A DNA stretch of 64,000 bases, from positions 186,001-250,000 of the forward strand of contig CAJSZV010000002.1 in the NCBI GenBank assembly GCA_910574345.1. The letters are read 5' to 3'. Both the position numbers and the translations under genes were made by a program. Numbering within the stretch: the first letter of the stretch is position 1; every line of letters begins with the position of its first letter. A model generated the notes under the pieces. That model did not search any database. It had not been told where the DNA came from and saw only the letters and a list, made by a program, of their open reading frames with translations. The stretch comes from Clostridiaceae bacterium. Its GTDB lineage: Bacteria > Bacillota > Clostridia > Lachnospirales > Lachnospiraceae. Positions 53,631-63,263 of the stretch are shown in pieces.

Positions 53631-54311
53631 ATGAGTGAACGGCTATACGGCATTCTGCTGGATTCTTTTTGGAAAATTTTACTTCCGGGACTGAAGATGA
53701 CCATCCCTCTTTCCGCGATCTCCTTTTCCCTGGCCATGGTGATCGCAGTGGTTATGGCCCTGATACAGTTTGCCAATATAAGGATACTAAAACACCTGGC
53801 AAGATTTTACATATGGGTTATAAGAGGAACCCCCCTTTTGGTTCAGCTGTACGTGATTTTTTTCGGACTGCCGGGAATCGGCATTGTCCTGGATCCCTTT
53901 CTGTCGGCGGTTATCGTATTCTCCATCAATGAAGGCGCCTACGGGGCGGAGATTATCAGAGCGGCTTTGGAGTCGGTGCCCAAGGGGCAGATGGAAGCCG
54001 GATACTGCGTGGGAATGTCCTATCTGCAGATCATGAGGCGGATTGTGCTTCCTCAGGCCTTAAGGACTGCATTCCCATCTCTGTCCAATTCCCTTATAGC
54101 TATGGTAAAGGACACTTCTCTGGCAGCCAATATTACGGTTACGGAAATGTTCATGGCTACCCAGCGGATCGTGGCAAGGACTTATGAACCTCTGGCTCTC
54201 TACTGTGAGGTGGGACTCATCTACCTGATGTTCTCCACCATACTTACAAAACTGCAGCGGGTGGGGGAGAAAAAACTGGATTTTTACGGATATCAGGGAG
54301 GGAAATCATGA
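53631..54311 (+). CDS. Polar amino acid ABC transporter permease
   Basis: A 226-aa HisM/GlnP-type permease with about five membrane helices and the EAA loop ([35 protein letters not shown]). Also [17 protein letters not shown], the family hallmark. Its stop overlaps the ATPase start (ATGA). The substrate is a polar amino acid, not defined further. Confidence 0.93.
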   Translation: MSERLYGILLDSFWKILLPGLKMTIPLSAISFSLAMVIAVVMALIQFANIRILKHLARFYIWVIRGTPLLVQLYVIFFGLPGIGIVLDPFLSAVIVFSINEGAYGAEIIRAALESVPKGQMEAGYCVGMSYLQIMRRIVLPQALRTAFPSLSNSLIAMVKDTSLAANITVTEMFMATQRIVARTYEPLALYCEVGLIYLMFSTILTKLQRVGEKKLDFYGYQGGKS

Positions 54312-55063
54312 TTGAGGTAAAAGGCATCAGAAAATCCTTTGGATCCACGGAGGTCTTAAAAGGAGTGGACTTATATGTGGAAAAGGGCGATGTCATCGCC
54401 ATATTGGGGCCCAGCGGATCGGGAAAGACTACATTTTTAAGGTGCATGAATTTTCTGGAGACAGCAGATGAGGGAAGTATGACTTTTGACAAAGAGACCT
54501 ATAATCTGGGCCATATTTCCAAAAAGGATATTGGGAAGATTCGCAGAAAAACGGCTTTTGTATTTCAGAATTTCAACCTGTTCCTCAATAAAACGGCTTT
54601 GGAGAATGTGACGGAGGGGCTGATTGTGGCTCGGAAGATGAAGAGAAGTCAGGCCGAGGCCATGGGAAAACGGGCTCTTGACAAGGTGGGATTGTCGGAT
54701 CGATATTACCACTATCCTCATGAGCTGTCGGGAGGGCAGCAGCAGAGAGTGGCCATAGCCAGGGCTTTGGCGGCGGAGCCGGAGATCATCTATTTTGATG
54801 AGCCCACATCGGCGCTGGACCCGGAGCTTATCGGCGAGGTCCTTGAGGTTATGCGGGATCTGGCAGGGGAAGGGATGACTATGCTGGTAGTGACCCATGA
54901 AATAAATTTTGCCAGGAATGTGTCCACAAAGGTAATCTTTATGGAAGAGGGACGGATCTTGGAAGAGGGAAAGGCACAGGATTTTTTTGAGAATCCCAAA
55001 GAGGAGCGAACCAGGGATTTTCTGCGGCTTGTGAGCCGGGAGCAGACAAAGGCAGGAATATGA
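54308..55063 (+). CDS. Polar amino acid ABC transporter ATPase
   Basis: A 251-aa GlnQ-type ATPase: Walker [10 protein letters not shown] (about 36-44), Q-loop VFQNFNLF, signature [15 protein letters not shown], Walker [14 protein letters not shown]-loop VVTHE. ATGA overlap with the permease gene. Confidence 0.95.
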   Translation: MIEVKGIRKSFGSTEVLKGVDLYVEKGDVIAILGPSGSGKTTFLRCMNFLETADEGSMTFDKETYNLGHISKKDIGKIRRKTAFVFQNFNLFLNKTALENVTEGLIVARKMKRSQAEAMGKRALDKVGLSDRYYHYPHELSGGQQQRVAIARALAAEPEIIYFDEPTSALDPELIGEVLEVMRDLAGEGMTMLVVTHEINFARNVSTKVIFMEEGRILEEGKAQDFFENPKEERTRDFLRLVSREQTKAGI

Positions 55064-55085
55064 CAGAAAAAGGAGTGAATGGAAG

Positions 55086-56012
55086 ATGAAAAAACGTATA
55101 TGGATCAGGGCAGCGGCTGTGATGATGGCAGGGATGATGATTATGACAGGATGTTCCGGCAGCGGGGCTTCCAACGGAGCAGGGACGGGCAGCAGCGCTG
55201 GAGCAGGTGTAGCCGGCAATGAGGAAAACGGCAAAGGGTCAGAAGCGGCAGAGAGTTCTCCTGCTGACAGTGCAGGCGAAGAGAAAGATCAGCTGGCCCG
55301 GATTCAGGAGAAAGGAGAGCTGGTAGTGGCCATGGAGGGAACCTGGTCTCCATGGACTTACCACGATGAAAGTGACAGCCTGGTAGGATATGATGTGGAA
55401 GTGGCCCGGCTGATCGCCGAGGAGCTTGGAGTTGAGGCTGTCTTTGTGGAAGGCGAGTGGGACGGACTTTTTGCAGGCGTGGATGCAGGAAGATATGATA
55501 TGGTGGTTAACGGTGTGGAGGTTACAGAGGAACGGGCGGAGAAGTATGATTTTTCCGATCCTTATGCCTATATCCGCACGGCCATTGTCATCAACGGGGA
55601 TAACAGCGAGATTCAGTCTTTTGAGGATTTGAACGGGAAGAAGACAGCCAATACGATTTCCAGTACCTATGCGGAGCTGGCGGAGGGGTATGGGGCACAG
55701 GTGACGGGAGTGGATGATCTGAATCAGACCTTTGAGCTGCTGCTTTCCGGAAGAATTGACGCCACTCTCAATGCAGAACTTACTTACTACGATTATATGA
55801 AGGCTCATCCGGAACGCAATTTAAAGATCGCGGCTCTGACAGAGGAGGCCTCCCTTGTCTGCATCCCCATGAAAAAGGGTGAGGATTCTGCTTCCCTTAG
55901 GAAGGCAGTGAATGAGGCTATAGCAAAGATCAGTGAGTCTGGGCAGCTGTCGGAGCTGTCAGAGAAATATTTCGGAAGCGATATTTCCAAGGCCCCCCAG
56001 GGCGATGAGTAA
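55086..56012 (+). CDS. Amino acid-binding lipoprotein
   Basis: A 308-aa solute-binding protein of family 3: lipobox MTGC (C23), Gly/Ser/Ala linker, then the SBP fold (ELVVAMEGTWSPWTYHDE, GYDVEVARLIAEELGV, DMVVNGVEVTEERAEKYDFSDPY, AIVING). AAAAGGAG upstream. Captures the amino acid for the preceding permease and ATPase. Confidence 0.93.
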   Translation: MKKRIWIRAAAVMMAGMMIMTGCSGSGASNGAGTGSSAGAGVAGNEENGKGSEAAESSPADSAGEEKDQLARIQEKGELVVAMEGTWSPWTYHDESDSLVGYDVEVARLIAEELGVEAVFVEGEWDGLFAGVDAGRYDMVVNGVEVTEERAEKYDFSDPYAYIRTAIVINGDNSEIQSFEDLNGKKTANTISSTYAELAEGYGAQVTGVDDLNQTFELLLSGRIDATLNAELTYYDYMKAHPERNLKIAALTEEASLVCIPMKKGEDSASLRKAVNEAIAKISESGQLSELSEKYFGSDISKAPQGDE

Positions 56013-57342
56013 GAGGGAAGGCAGGGCTGATCTGCTGCATACGCTGATCACCTTGTCCATCCCTACGGTAATCGAGGAGGTTCTGGCAACGCTTCTTCAG
56101 TATGTGGATACTGCCATGGTAGGCCGGCTTGGAGAGCAGGCCACAGCTTCCGTAAGCATCACTACCACCATTAACTGGCTGGTGGGCAGCATGGCGGGGG
56201 CCATCGGAACAGCCGTTCTGGCCATGATATCCAGGGCTGTGGGAAGCGGTGACAAAGACCGGATCCGAAGGCTTTCGGGCCAGGCATTTTTTCTGGCTAC
56301 AGGGTGCGGGGGAATTCTGGGAAGCATCTGCCTGTTTTTAAGCCCCTATATCCCAGTTTGGATGGGAGCTGAAAAAGCCATTCAGGCCCAGGCTTCCGCC
56401 TATTTTTTCATCATCAGTATTCCTATGGTGTTTCGGACCTATACCACCATCCTGGGAGCTTCCATCCGGGCGACTCAGAATACCCGGACTCCTATGATGA
56501 TCAGCATGACGGCCAACGGGCTTAATGTGGTTTTGAATTATGTTTTGATTTATAAGGTTCATCTGGGAGTTACGGGCGCGGCCATAGCATCGGCGGTGTC
56601 CTATTCGGTTTCCGGCCTTTTAATGTTTTATGCATATCGGAAGAATAATCTTCTTCGATGGGAGTGGGGCAGTCTGTCTCTGGAGATTCCCCTTATGAAA
56701 GAATGCGCGAAGATCGGCGTGCCCGTTTTGGGCACCAGCATGACTTCCTGCATGGGATACGTGGTGTTCGCCGGACTGGTGTCAGGCATGGGGACTACCA
56801 TATTTGCCGCCCACTCCATTGCGGTGACAGCGGAAACTATTTTTTATATTCCCGGTTACGGACTCAGGACAGCCACATCCGCCTTGGTGGGAGCGGCTCT
56901 GGGAGAGAGAAATCAGGAAAAATTAAAGGAGACAGGCAATCTAAGCGTGGCGCTGACGGTGGCGCTCATGTGTCTCAGCGGACTTACACTGTATCTTGTG
57001 GCCTATCCACTTATGAGGCTTTTTACGCCAAGCGAAGGGGTAGCGTCTCTGGGGGCAGCCATGCTGCGGCTGGTGGCATTATCAGAGCCCTTTTTTGGTC
57101 TCATGATCGTGCTGGAAGGTATTTTTTACGGACTTGGACGGACGAAGTACGCCTTTATGGCGGAGACTTTCAGCATGTGGGGAATCCGGATTTTCTTTAC
57201 GTTCTTATGCGTGAAGGTGTGGAATCTGGATCTGACGGCAGTATGGCTGTGTATGATCGGAGATAATGTGTGCAAAGCCCTTTTGTTTGTCCTGCCTGTT
57301 ATGACGAAAAAAGGCAGAGACAGGCTGTTTTGCACAGAGTGA
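56005..57342 (+). CDS. MATE-family efflux transporter
   Basis: A 445-aa, 12-helix MATE exporter: LLHTLITLSIPTVIEEVLATLLQYVDTAMVG at the start, with QNTRTPMMISMTANGLNVVLNYVLI and a second half that mirrors the first. The start is ATG 56005, inside the lipoprotein's last codons (8-bp overlap), which suggests translational coupling. Substrate unknown; it may export a drug or a metabolite linked to the amino acid. Confidence 0.92.
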   Translation: MSKREGRADLLHTLITLSIPTVIEEVLATLLQYVDTAMVGRLGEQATASVSITTTINWLVGSMAGAIGTAVLAMISRAVGSGDKDRIRRLSGQAFFLATGCGGILGSICLFLSPYIPVWMGAEKAIQAQASAYFFIISIPMVFRTYTTILGASIRATQNTRTPMMISMTANGLNVVLNYVLIYKVHLGVTGAAIASAVSYSVSGLLMFYAYRKNNLLRWEWGSLSLEIPLMKECAKIGVPVLGTSMTSCMGYVVFAGLVSGMGTTIFAAHSIAVTAETIFYIPGYGLRTATSALVGAALGERNQEKLKETGNLSVALTVALMCLSGLTLYLVAYPLMRLFTPSEGVASLGAAMLRLVALSEPFFGLMIVLEGIFYGLGRTKYAFMAETFSMWGIRIFFTFLCVKVWNLDLTAVWLCMIGDNVCKALLFVLPVMTKKGRDRLFCTE

Positions 57343-57444
57343 GGTTTTTTGGAAAATTTATAGTGAATTCTCATGAAAAATATGGTAAAATCCAATAAAA
57401 GGAGAGTGTGAAAGGGGACAATACCATCAGAGAGGAGAAAGACA

Positions 57445-58077
57445 ATGATACTGGAAGGAAAGAAAGCGGCTTTTTTGGGAGACAGCATTACGGAAGGTCA
57501 TGGGCTTAAGGGAACGGAGGGAGCCTACTGGAATCTTTTGAAGGAGAGAGAGCATCTGGCGGAGATCTATGTGGACGGGATCGGAGGAACCAGGTTCACA
57601 AAGCAGTGGACCCCCAGTGAGAACCCAAGACATGATATGGATTTTGTTCCCAGAGTGGACCGTATTCCCGGAGATGCGGATGTGATTGTTGTTTTTGGAG
57701 GAACCAATGACTTCGGGCATGGGGATGCACCTTTGGGGAACAGAGGGGATAAATCTCCTTACACCTTCTATGGCGCCTGTGATCTGCTGATCCGCCGCCT
57801 GCTCATGCATTGCCCCAAAGCGGAGATTGTCTTCATGACTCCTTTGCACCGCCTGGTGGAAGAACAGAACGGAAGGAAACTGATTGATTACATAGAAGCC
57901 ATCCGGCAGGTAACCGAATATTATGGTATTCCCCTTGTGGACCTCTATGCTACCAGCGGAATTCAGCCTAAGCTTGCCATTATGCAGGAGCTTTATTGTC
58001 CCGACGGACTTCATCCCAATGAGGCGGGACACGAGAAGATCTATAAGAGGCTGAAGGGAGTGCTTGAGACTTTGTAG
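57445..58077 (+). CDS. SGNH/GDSL-type hydrolase
   Basis: A 210-aa cytosolic esterase-like protein with block I GDSITEGHG (catalytic Ser), the block III-type GGTNDFGHG and the block V pair D and H in PDGLHPNEAGH. No signal peptide, so cytosolic. GAGGAG upstream of ATG 57445. Substrate unknown; acyl ester or acetyl removal from a carbohydrate is typical. Confidence 0.9.
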   Translation: MILEGKKAAFLGDSITEGHGLKGTEGAYWNLLKEREHLAEIYVDGIGGTRFTKQWTPSENPRHDMDFVPRVDRIPGDADVIVVFGGTNDFGHGDAPLGNRGDKSPYTFYGACDLLIRRLLMHCPKAEIVFMTPLHRLVEEQNGRKLIDYIEAIRQVTEYYGIPLVDLYATSGIQPKLAIMQELYCPDGLHPNEAGHEKIYKRLKGVLETL

Positions 58078-58225
58078 AGGATTCCAGCGTAACCAGAGAG
58101 TCATCAGAGGCAAGGAGCGTACAGTCAGGCAGTGATTCCCTGACTCTGATACCGGCATCTGCCAAAGACCTGGGAAGTTCTCTGGGCAAGCGCACGGATT
58201 ACAGAGCATAGACAGGAGTATGGGG

Positions 58226-58867
58226 ATGACAAAAAAAGAACGGACCCTTGAGATTATCAGACGTTTGAAAAAAGAATATCCCGATGCAGGCTGTACATTG
58301 GACTATGACCAGGCCTGGAAACTGCTTGTCAGCGTCAGGCTGGCGGCCCAGTGTACCGACGCGCGGGTTAATGTGGTGGTGGAAGATCTGTACAAGAAAT
58401 ATCCGGATGTGGAGGCTTTGGCTCAGGCCTCCGTGGAAGACATTGAAAGCATTGTAAAGCCCTGCGGCCTGGGCCACAGCAAAGCCAGGGATATCAGCGC
58501 CTGCATGAAGATCCTGCGGGATGAATACGGAGGGAAGGTGCCGGGAGATTTTGACGCCCTTTTGAAATTACCGGGAGTGGGAAGAAAAAGCGCCAATCTG
58601 ATTATGGGAGACGTGTTCGGCAAGCCGGCTATTGTCACAGACACCCACTGCATCCGCCTGGTAAACCGTATGGGACTTGTGGACGGTATCAAAGAGCCCA
58701 AGAAGGTGGAGATGGCTTTGTGGAAGCTGGTGCCGCCGGAGGAAGGAAGCGATTTCTGCCATCGTCTGGTGTATCACGGCAGAGACGTGTGCACGGCCAG
58801 AACAAAGCCTTATTGCGACAGGTGCTGCCTTAAGGATATCTGCGAGAAAAACGGAGTCAGCCGGTAA
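58226..58867 (+). CDS. nth: Endonuclease III (base-excision repair)
   Basis: A 213-aa HhH-GPD DNA glycosylase/AP lyase removing oxidised pyrimidines. Catalytic K121 in LPGVGRKSAN and D139 in VTDTHC. The iron-sulfur cysteines C189, C197, C200 and C206 are spaced x7-x2-x5, one residue longer in the first gap than the E. coli x6-x2-x5 spacing. ATG 58226 chosen over 58220, since AGGAG at 58214-58218 is then 7 bp away. Not in an obvious operon. Confidence 0.93.
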   Translation: MTKKERTLEIIRRLKKEYPDAGCTLDYDQAWKLLVSVRLAAQCTDARVNVVVEDLYKKYPDVEALAQASVEDIESIVKPCGLGHSKARDISACMKILRDEYGGKVPGDFDALLKLPGVGRKSANLIMGDVFGKPAIVTDTHCIRLVNRMGLVDGIKEPKKVEMALWKLVPPEEGSDFCHRLVYHGRDVCTARTKPYCDRCCLKDICEKNGVSR

Positions 58868-58903
58868 AGGAAACAAAAATAGTACAAGGTGCATATGATA
58901 AAT

Positions 58904-58932
58904 CAGGCAGGGAAATATCTGCCTGGTTTTTT
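58904..58932 (+). terminator. Terminator after nth
   Basis: CAGGCAG (58904-58910) / CTGCCTG (58919-58925) with an 8-base loop and a GTTTTTT run. Confidence 0.88.
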
Positions 58933-58955
58933 ATTTCATAAGCAGGAGGTCATAT

Positions 58956-59732
58956 ATGAGTGCAGCGGAAAAACTCATTCATATTGCCAAAGAGGAAGTC
59001 GGATATTTGGAGAAAAAATCCATGAAAGATCTGGATCACAAGACGGCCAATGCCGGCACCAATAATTATACGAAATATGCCCGTGATCTGTACCCTTCCC
59101 TTCAGGGACAGCCATGGTGCGATATGTTTGTAGACTGGTGCTTTGTGCGGGCGTTTGGGCAGATTACGGCAAGAGAGATGGTGGGCGGAGGATTTAGCGC
59201 CTACACTCCCACATCGGCTCAGTACTATAAGGATAAGGGAAGATGGAACCAGGTTCCCCAGCCGGGAGATCAGGTGTTTTTTAAAAATTCCGACCGCATT
59301 TACCATACAGGAATCGTGGAAAAGACAACAGCAGACAAAATCTATACCATCGAAGGCAACACAAGCGCGGCCAAGGAAGTAGTGGCCAACGGAGGAGGCG
59401 TGTGGGAGAAATCCTATCACCTGACCCACAAAGCCATCGCCGGATACGGAAGGCCGGACTGGACCCTGGCGGATACGCCGAAATACAAGCCAGGCTGGAA
59501 CTATGACGGAAACGGCTGGTGGTATGCGGATACGCAGTCCACGTATTATAAGTCCTGCTGGCAGATTATCAACAATCATAAATATCGTTTTAATCAAGAC
59601 GGATATGCCTTGACGGATTGGCACCAGATTGATGGAAGATGGTATTACTTTGAACCAAGAGCCGGACATCCTCTGGAGTGTGCTTTGTATACCACAGACG
59701 GCCAGGGAGCTCAGGATATCGGTGTGTTTTAG
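58956..59732 (+). CDS. CHAP-domain lysin with wall-binding repeats
   Basis: A 258-aa protein: a CHAP amidase/endopeptidase domain (about 1-155) with C55 in QPWCDMFVDWC, H117 in IYHTGIVEK and an E/N pair in TIEGN, then two or three wall repeats (WYYFEPRAGHPLECALYTTDG). There is no signal peptide, so it is built like a phage endolysin that needs a holin, or is released by lysis. No other phage gene is near. Strong AGGAGG site before ATG 58956. Confidence 0.85.
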   Translation: MSAAEKLIHIAKEEVGYLEKKSMKDLDHKTANAGTNNYTKYARDLYPSLQGQPWCDMFVDWCFVRAFGQITAREMVGGGFSAYTPTSAQYYKDKGRWNQVPQPGDQVFFKNSDRIYHTGIVEKTTADKIYTIEGNTSAAKEVVANGGGVWEKSYHLTHKAIAGYGRPDWTLADTPKYKPGWNYDGNGWWYADTQSTYYKSCWQIINNHKYRFNQDGYALTDWHQIDGRWYYFEPRAGHPLECALYTTDGQGAQDIGVF

Positions 59733-59854
59733 CATCCCTACCGGCCTGCCGGCAGCGCGCAGATGGTTCCCGGCCAAAACCACATGCACTTGTACTGGAA
59801 AAAAAACGCGGATTATGATAAAATGGTGTCAACTGGAGTGAAGTGGAGGGGACT

Positions 59855-60286
59855 ATGAGTAAAAGCGAGATGTATGTAGCGGCGCTGGAGGAAAACGGCC
59901 TTTTTGAGACTCCGGGCCACAGGACACGTTTTAAGGAGCTGATGGACTGTTACGGCGATTATCCGTTTTTTTCCAAAGGGCTTTGCAAATGCATGTATCT
60001 GTCCGCCTGGGACGAAGAGCATTTTGCAATTATTTTACAGATCCTGTCGGATCTTGCCATTGGCAGGGAGCGAAATACGCAGGAGATGCGCATTCAGGGT
60101 GATGCCCTTGCCAGGGATGCCAGTGAACAGACGGGCAGGGACGGAGACTATTATGTATATCAGCTCTCCAATGCCTTTCTGGACAATCAGGAGTTTATTA
60201 TGCCAAAGGATGTAAAACTTTCTTTGGAGTATGAGTACATCATGAAAAGGGCACTGGAGGCGGAGAGAGTTATCGACAAGGTTTAA
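59855..60286 (+). CDS. Unrecognised small soluble protein
   Basis: 143 aa, no recognised family. Mostly helical, with several aromatic and Cys residues in the middle (DCYGDYPFFSKGLCKCMYLSAW, then EEHFAIILQILSDLAIG). No signal peptide or membrane helix. A GGAGGGG ribosome site precedes ATG 59855. It follows the lysin by 122 bp; no shared role is evident. About 45 bp later lies the TPP-controlled operon's promoter. Confidence 0.6.
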   Translation: MSKSEMYVAALEENGLFETPGHRTRFKELMDCYGDYPFFSKGLCKCMYLSAWDEEHFAIILQILSDLAIGRERNTQEMRIQGDALARDASEQTGRDGDYYVYQLSNAFLDNQEFIMPKDVKLSLEYEYIMKRALEAERVIDKV

Positions 60287-60330
60287 GTGGGGAGTGCCTG
60301 TGATCAGGCGCTGCGTCTTGATAATTTTAA

Positions 60331-60359
60331 TAGACTTTACATCTTGAGTATGGTATACT
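60331..60359 (+). promoter_or_regulatory. SigA promoter for the TPP-controlled operon
   Basis: TAGACT (60331-60336), 17 bp, TATACT (60354-60359), about 110 bp before the riboswitch. Confidence 0.65.
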
Positions 60360-60466
60360 TAAGAGAATAGAGAACAGACATTGGCTTGAAGACAACGGTT
60401 TAAGAGTATAACCGCGTGCCATATAAAAGATGTAAAGCCTATTAAGTGATTCAATATTATAAAAAT

Positions 60467-60548
60467 AAAGGGGAGCTTGTGGAACAGGCTGAGAGGAAAT
60501 TGAGAATTTCGACCCGTAACCTGATTTGGATAATGCCAACGTAGGGAT
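60467..60548 (+). ncRNA. TPP riboswitch (THI box)
   Basis: Conserved elements in order: GGGGAGC, the CTGAGAGGAAA core (60488 on), ACCCGTAACCTGAT, and TGGATAATGCCAACGTAGGGA. It controls the transporter operon downstream through a terminator. Thiamine pyrophosphate binding should turn the operon off. Confidence 0.95.
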
Positions 60549-60564
60549 TCATATGGAACCTTTT

Positions 60565-60594
60565 ATGACTGCCGTTATCCGTGCAGTCATTTTT
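60565..60594 (+). terminator. Expression-platform terminator of the TPP riboswitch
   Basis: ATGACTGC (60565-60572) / GCAGTCAT (60583-60590) followed by TTTT, 16 bases after the aptamer and 52 bases before the permease gene. Confidence 0.8.
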
Positions 60595-60646
60595 ACGTTT
60601 AAAAGAAGTTAAACCTTGTGAGAGGCAAGGCTGAAGGAGAAGATTT

Positions 60647-61399
60647 ATGAAAAAATACAATCAAAAAATTATGCCGGTTATGCTGATCGCCGCACTGCTG
60701 ATCATATGGGAAGGAGCGGTTTATGCTTTTCATATTCCCATGTATGTCCTGCCCTCCCCCACGGAGGTTATGAAGGCTTTGACAGAGGAGGCAGGGGTGC
60801 TGATGGGACATGGCGCGGTTACCGTGGCTGAGGCCTTGATGGGAATGGGAATCTCTCTGGCGCTGGCTGTGTTTCTGGGAATTGTTATGGACTGTTTTCC
60901 TTTGGTGCGTCAGGGGCTTTATCCGATCTTAGTGGTGACCCAGACAGTTCCCATGATTGTCATGGCTCCGGTTCTCATTATTTATATGGGATTTGGCATT
61001 GCCCCCAAGATTCTTACGGTGGTGCTTATGTGTTTTTTCCCTGTGGCAGTCAGTTTTTGCGACGGTCTTGCCCAGGTGGATGAGGAGTATGTGAATCTGG
61101 TGAGGTCTTATGGTGCAGGAAAGTTAAAATCTTACGGCCTGGTGAAGATTCCGGCCGCTGTGCCGGCCCTTATCTCAGGTCTTAAGGTGGCGGCCACATA
61201 CAGCATAAGCGGCGCGGTGGTGGGGGAATGGATTGGTGCCCAAAAGGGACTTGGGTATTATCTCCTTCGTGTGAAAAACAGTTACATGCTGGACCGGGTA
61301 TTTGCCTGTGTGACGGTGATTGTCTTTTTGAGTTTGTGTATGAACGGAGTGATTCGTTTGTATCAATACAGGGCACTGCCTTATATGAGGAGAAAATGA
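60647..61399 (+). CDS. thiX: ThiX-type ABC permease for a thiamine pyrimidine precursor
   Basis: A 250-aa permease with about six helices and the EAA loop (LVRSYGAGKLKSYGLVKIPAAVPALISGLKVA). It is first in a TPP-riboswitch operon with the binding protein and ATPase, so the likely cargo is a hydroxymethyl- or aminomethyl-pyrimidine. The family is shared with sulfonate/taurine transporters; the riboswitch decides the call. AAGGAG before ATG 60647. Confidence 0.85.
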   Translation: MKKYNQKIMPVMLIAALLIIWEGAVYAFHIPMYVLPSPTEVMKALTEEAGVLMGHGAVTVAEALMGMGISLALAVFLGIVMDCFPLVRQGLYPILVVTQTVPMIVMAPVLIIYMGFGIAPKILTVVLMCFFPVAVSFCDGLAQVDEEYVNLVRSYGAGKLKSYGLVKIPAAVPALISGLKVAATYSISGAVVGEWIGAQKGLGYYLLRVKNSYMLDRVFACVTVIVFLSLCMNGVIRLYQYRALPYMRRK

Positions 61400-61412
61400 A
61401 AAGGAGGACATT

Positions 61413-62471
61413 ATGAGAAAAAGATGGATTGGAACAAGGATACTGGCAGGTTTGACAGCTGCGGCCATGAGCGCCGCGGCATGGGGCTGTTCGGCGCAGA
61501 AAGGGGAAGAAGGCGGGAAGACGGAAGAGACGCAGAGGACGGAACATAAAGGAAATTCTGCAGAACCGGAGGACGTGACGGTTATCCTTGATTATGTGGC
61601 CAACACCAATCATACGGGAATGTATGTGGCTCTTGATCAGGGGTATTATGAAGAAGAAGGGCTGAATGTAAAGATTATTGAGCCCACAGAAGGGGCTACG
61701 GCTACCTTGATCGCTGTGGGAAAGGGGGATTTTGGAATCAGTTATCAGGAGGATGTGACCATAGCCCTTGCCTCGGCGGATCCTCTTCCCATAAAGGCTG
61801 TTGCTGCCGTTATTCAGCACAATACTTCCGGCTTTGCCGTTTATGCAGACAAAGATATCCGGTCTCCCAAGGATTTTGAGGGAAAGACCTATGCCGGTTG
61901 GGGCGGGCCGGGCGAGGAGGCGGTTCTTCGGGCGGTCATGGATCAGGATGGGGGAGATTTTTCCAAATTGAATATGGTGATTTCGGACGGGTCCGGTTTT
62001 GAGGCTCTGAAGGATAAGGCAGATGTGATGTGGTTTTTTGAGGGGTGGGATAATGTAAAATGTGAGCTCAATGATTTTCCCATCCGCTATATGCCGGTGA
62101 AAGATTTGGATGAGAGACTTGACTACTATACTCCTGTAGTCATTGCCAGTAAGGATACGTTGGAGACAAGACCGGATATGGTCCGCAGATTTTTAAAAGC
62201 TACAGCCAGGGGATACGAGTATGCCATAGCCCATCCGGAAGAAAGCGCCGGGATTCTTCACGCTTATGCGCCGGATTATTCTCTCGATATGCTTACCATG
62301 TCTCAGAAATATCTCAGCGAAAAGTATGCAGAGGATGCTCCCAGGTGGGGAGAGATGAAAAAAGAAGTATGGGATCGCTATACGGATTTCATGGTGGAAT
62401 ATGGTGTGATTGACAAGGCCATAGAGGCGAGGGAGTGTTATACCAATGAATTCCTTCCAGCAGAACCGTAA
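61413..62471 (+). CDS. thiY: ThiY-type substrate-binding lipoprotein
   Basis: A 352-aa NMT1/THI5-like lipoprotein: lipobox AWGC (about C26), then VTVILDYVANTNHTGMYVALDQGYY-EEEGLNV, and a GDFGISYQEDVTIAL motif. It captures the pyrimidine for the neighbouring permease. GAGG upstream of ATG 61413. Confidence 0.88.
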   Translation: MRKRWIGTRILAGLTAAAMSAAAWGCSAQKGEEGGKTEETQRTEHKGNSAEPEDVTVILDYVANTNHTGMYVALDQGYYEEEGLNVKIIEPTEGATATLIAVGKGDFGISYQEDVTIALASADPLPIKAVAAVIQHNTSGFAVYADKDIRSPKDFEGKTYAGWGGPGEEAVLRAVMDQDGGDFSKLNMVISDGSGFEALKDKADVMWFFEGWDNVKCELNDFPIRYMPVKDLDERLDYYTPVVIASKDTLETRPDMVRRFLKATARGYEYAIAHPEESAGILHAYAPDYSLDMLTMSQKYLSEKYAEDAPRWGEMKKEVWDRYTDFMVEYGVIDKAIEARECYTNEFLPAEP

Positions 62472-62480
62472 GGAAAGGCC

Positions 62481-63263
62481 ATGAGGCGGAATATGAAACT
62501 GAAAGTGGAAGAACTGACATTTTCCTATGAAAACAGAAAGGTATTGGACTCCATTGGATTTGCTGTGGATGAGGGGGAGTTTGTAAGTCTTTTGGGTCCG
62601 TCGGGAAGCGGAAAATCCACAATCCTGAAACTTCTCACAGGAGTTCTGACTCCTTTTGGAGGAAGCATAGCGGTGGATGACAGGCCGGTGGAAGGGCTGT
62701 CTCAGCATTTTGCCTACATGCCGCAGAACGATCTTTTGTTTCCCTGGAAGACCATACTGGATAATGTATGCCTTTATGGACAGATTCACGGTTCCTTGGA
62801 GGCCATGCGCCGGGAGGCAAAAGCCAGTTTTCCTGAATTTGGCCTGGCAGGCTATGAAGACTCCTATCCTTCCCAGCTGTCGGGAGGAATGAGGCAGCGG
62901 GCGGCATTTTTGAGGACAGCTCTGTGCAAGGCGGATATTCTGCTTTTAGATGAACCCTTTGGAGCTTTGGATGTGATTACAAGGGGAGAGATGCAGGACT
63001 GGCTTCTAAAGATCCGCAGGAAATTAAACCGGACCGTGGTGTTAGTGACCCATGATATGGACGAGGCCATCTACCTTTCGGACCGGATATTGATTCTTAA
63101 CCAGTCGCCGGCCCGGATTACCCATGAGATTGTGGTGGAGGGAAGGCAGCGCGACCGGCAGTGGCTTTATGGGCAGGGAGAACTGCGAAAGGAAATCTAT
63201 GACCGGATTATGGCAGGAGTCAGGGAGGTGAAAACATATGACAGTTCCATGGCTCCTCAGTGA
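62481..63263 (+). CDS. thiZ: ThiZ-type ABC ATPase
   Basis: A 260-aa ATPase: Walker A GPSGSGKST, Q-loop MPQNDLLFPW, signature LSGGMRQRAAFLRTAL, Walker B ILLLDEPFGALD, H-loop VVLVTHDMDEA. AAGGAAAGG upstream. The TatD-like gene overlaps its end by 26 bp. Confidence 0.92.
   Translation: MRRNMKLKVEELTFSYENRKVLDSIGFAVDEGEFVSLLGPSGSGKSTILKLLTGVLTPFGGSIAVDDRPVEGLSQHFAYMPQNDLLFPWKTILDNVCLYGQIHGSLEAMRREAKASFPEFGLAGYEDSYPSQLSGGMRQRAAFLRTALCKADILLLDEPFGALDVITRGEMQDWLLKIRRKLNRTVVLVTHDMDEAIYLSDRILILNQSPARITHEIVVEGRQRDRQWLYGQGELRKEIYDRIMAGVREVKTYDSSMAPQ

Noticed and set aside
54437-55234. 265-codon minus-strand ORF over the amino acid transporter ATPase
   Set aside because: Opposite strand of a fully motif-bearing ATPase gene and no ribosome site.
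58956-59732. A prophage around the CHAP lysin
   Set aside because: Flanking genes are nth, an unrecognised small gene and a thiamine operon; there is no integrase, holin or structural gene in the window.
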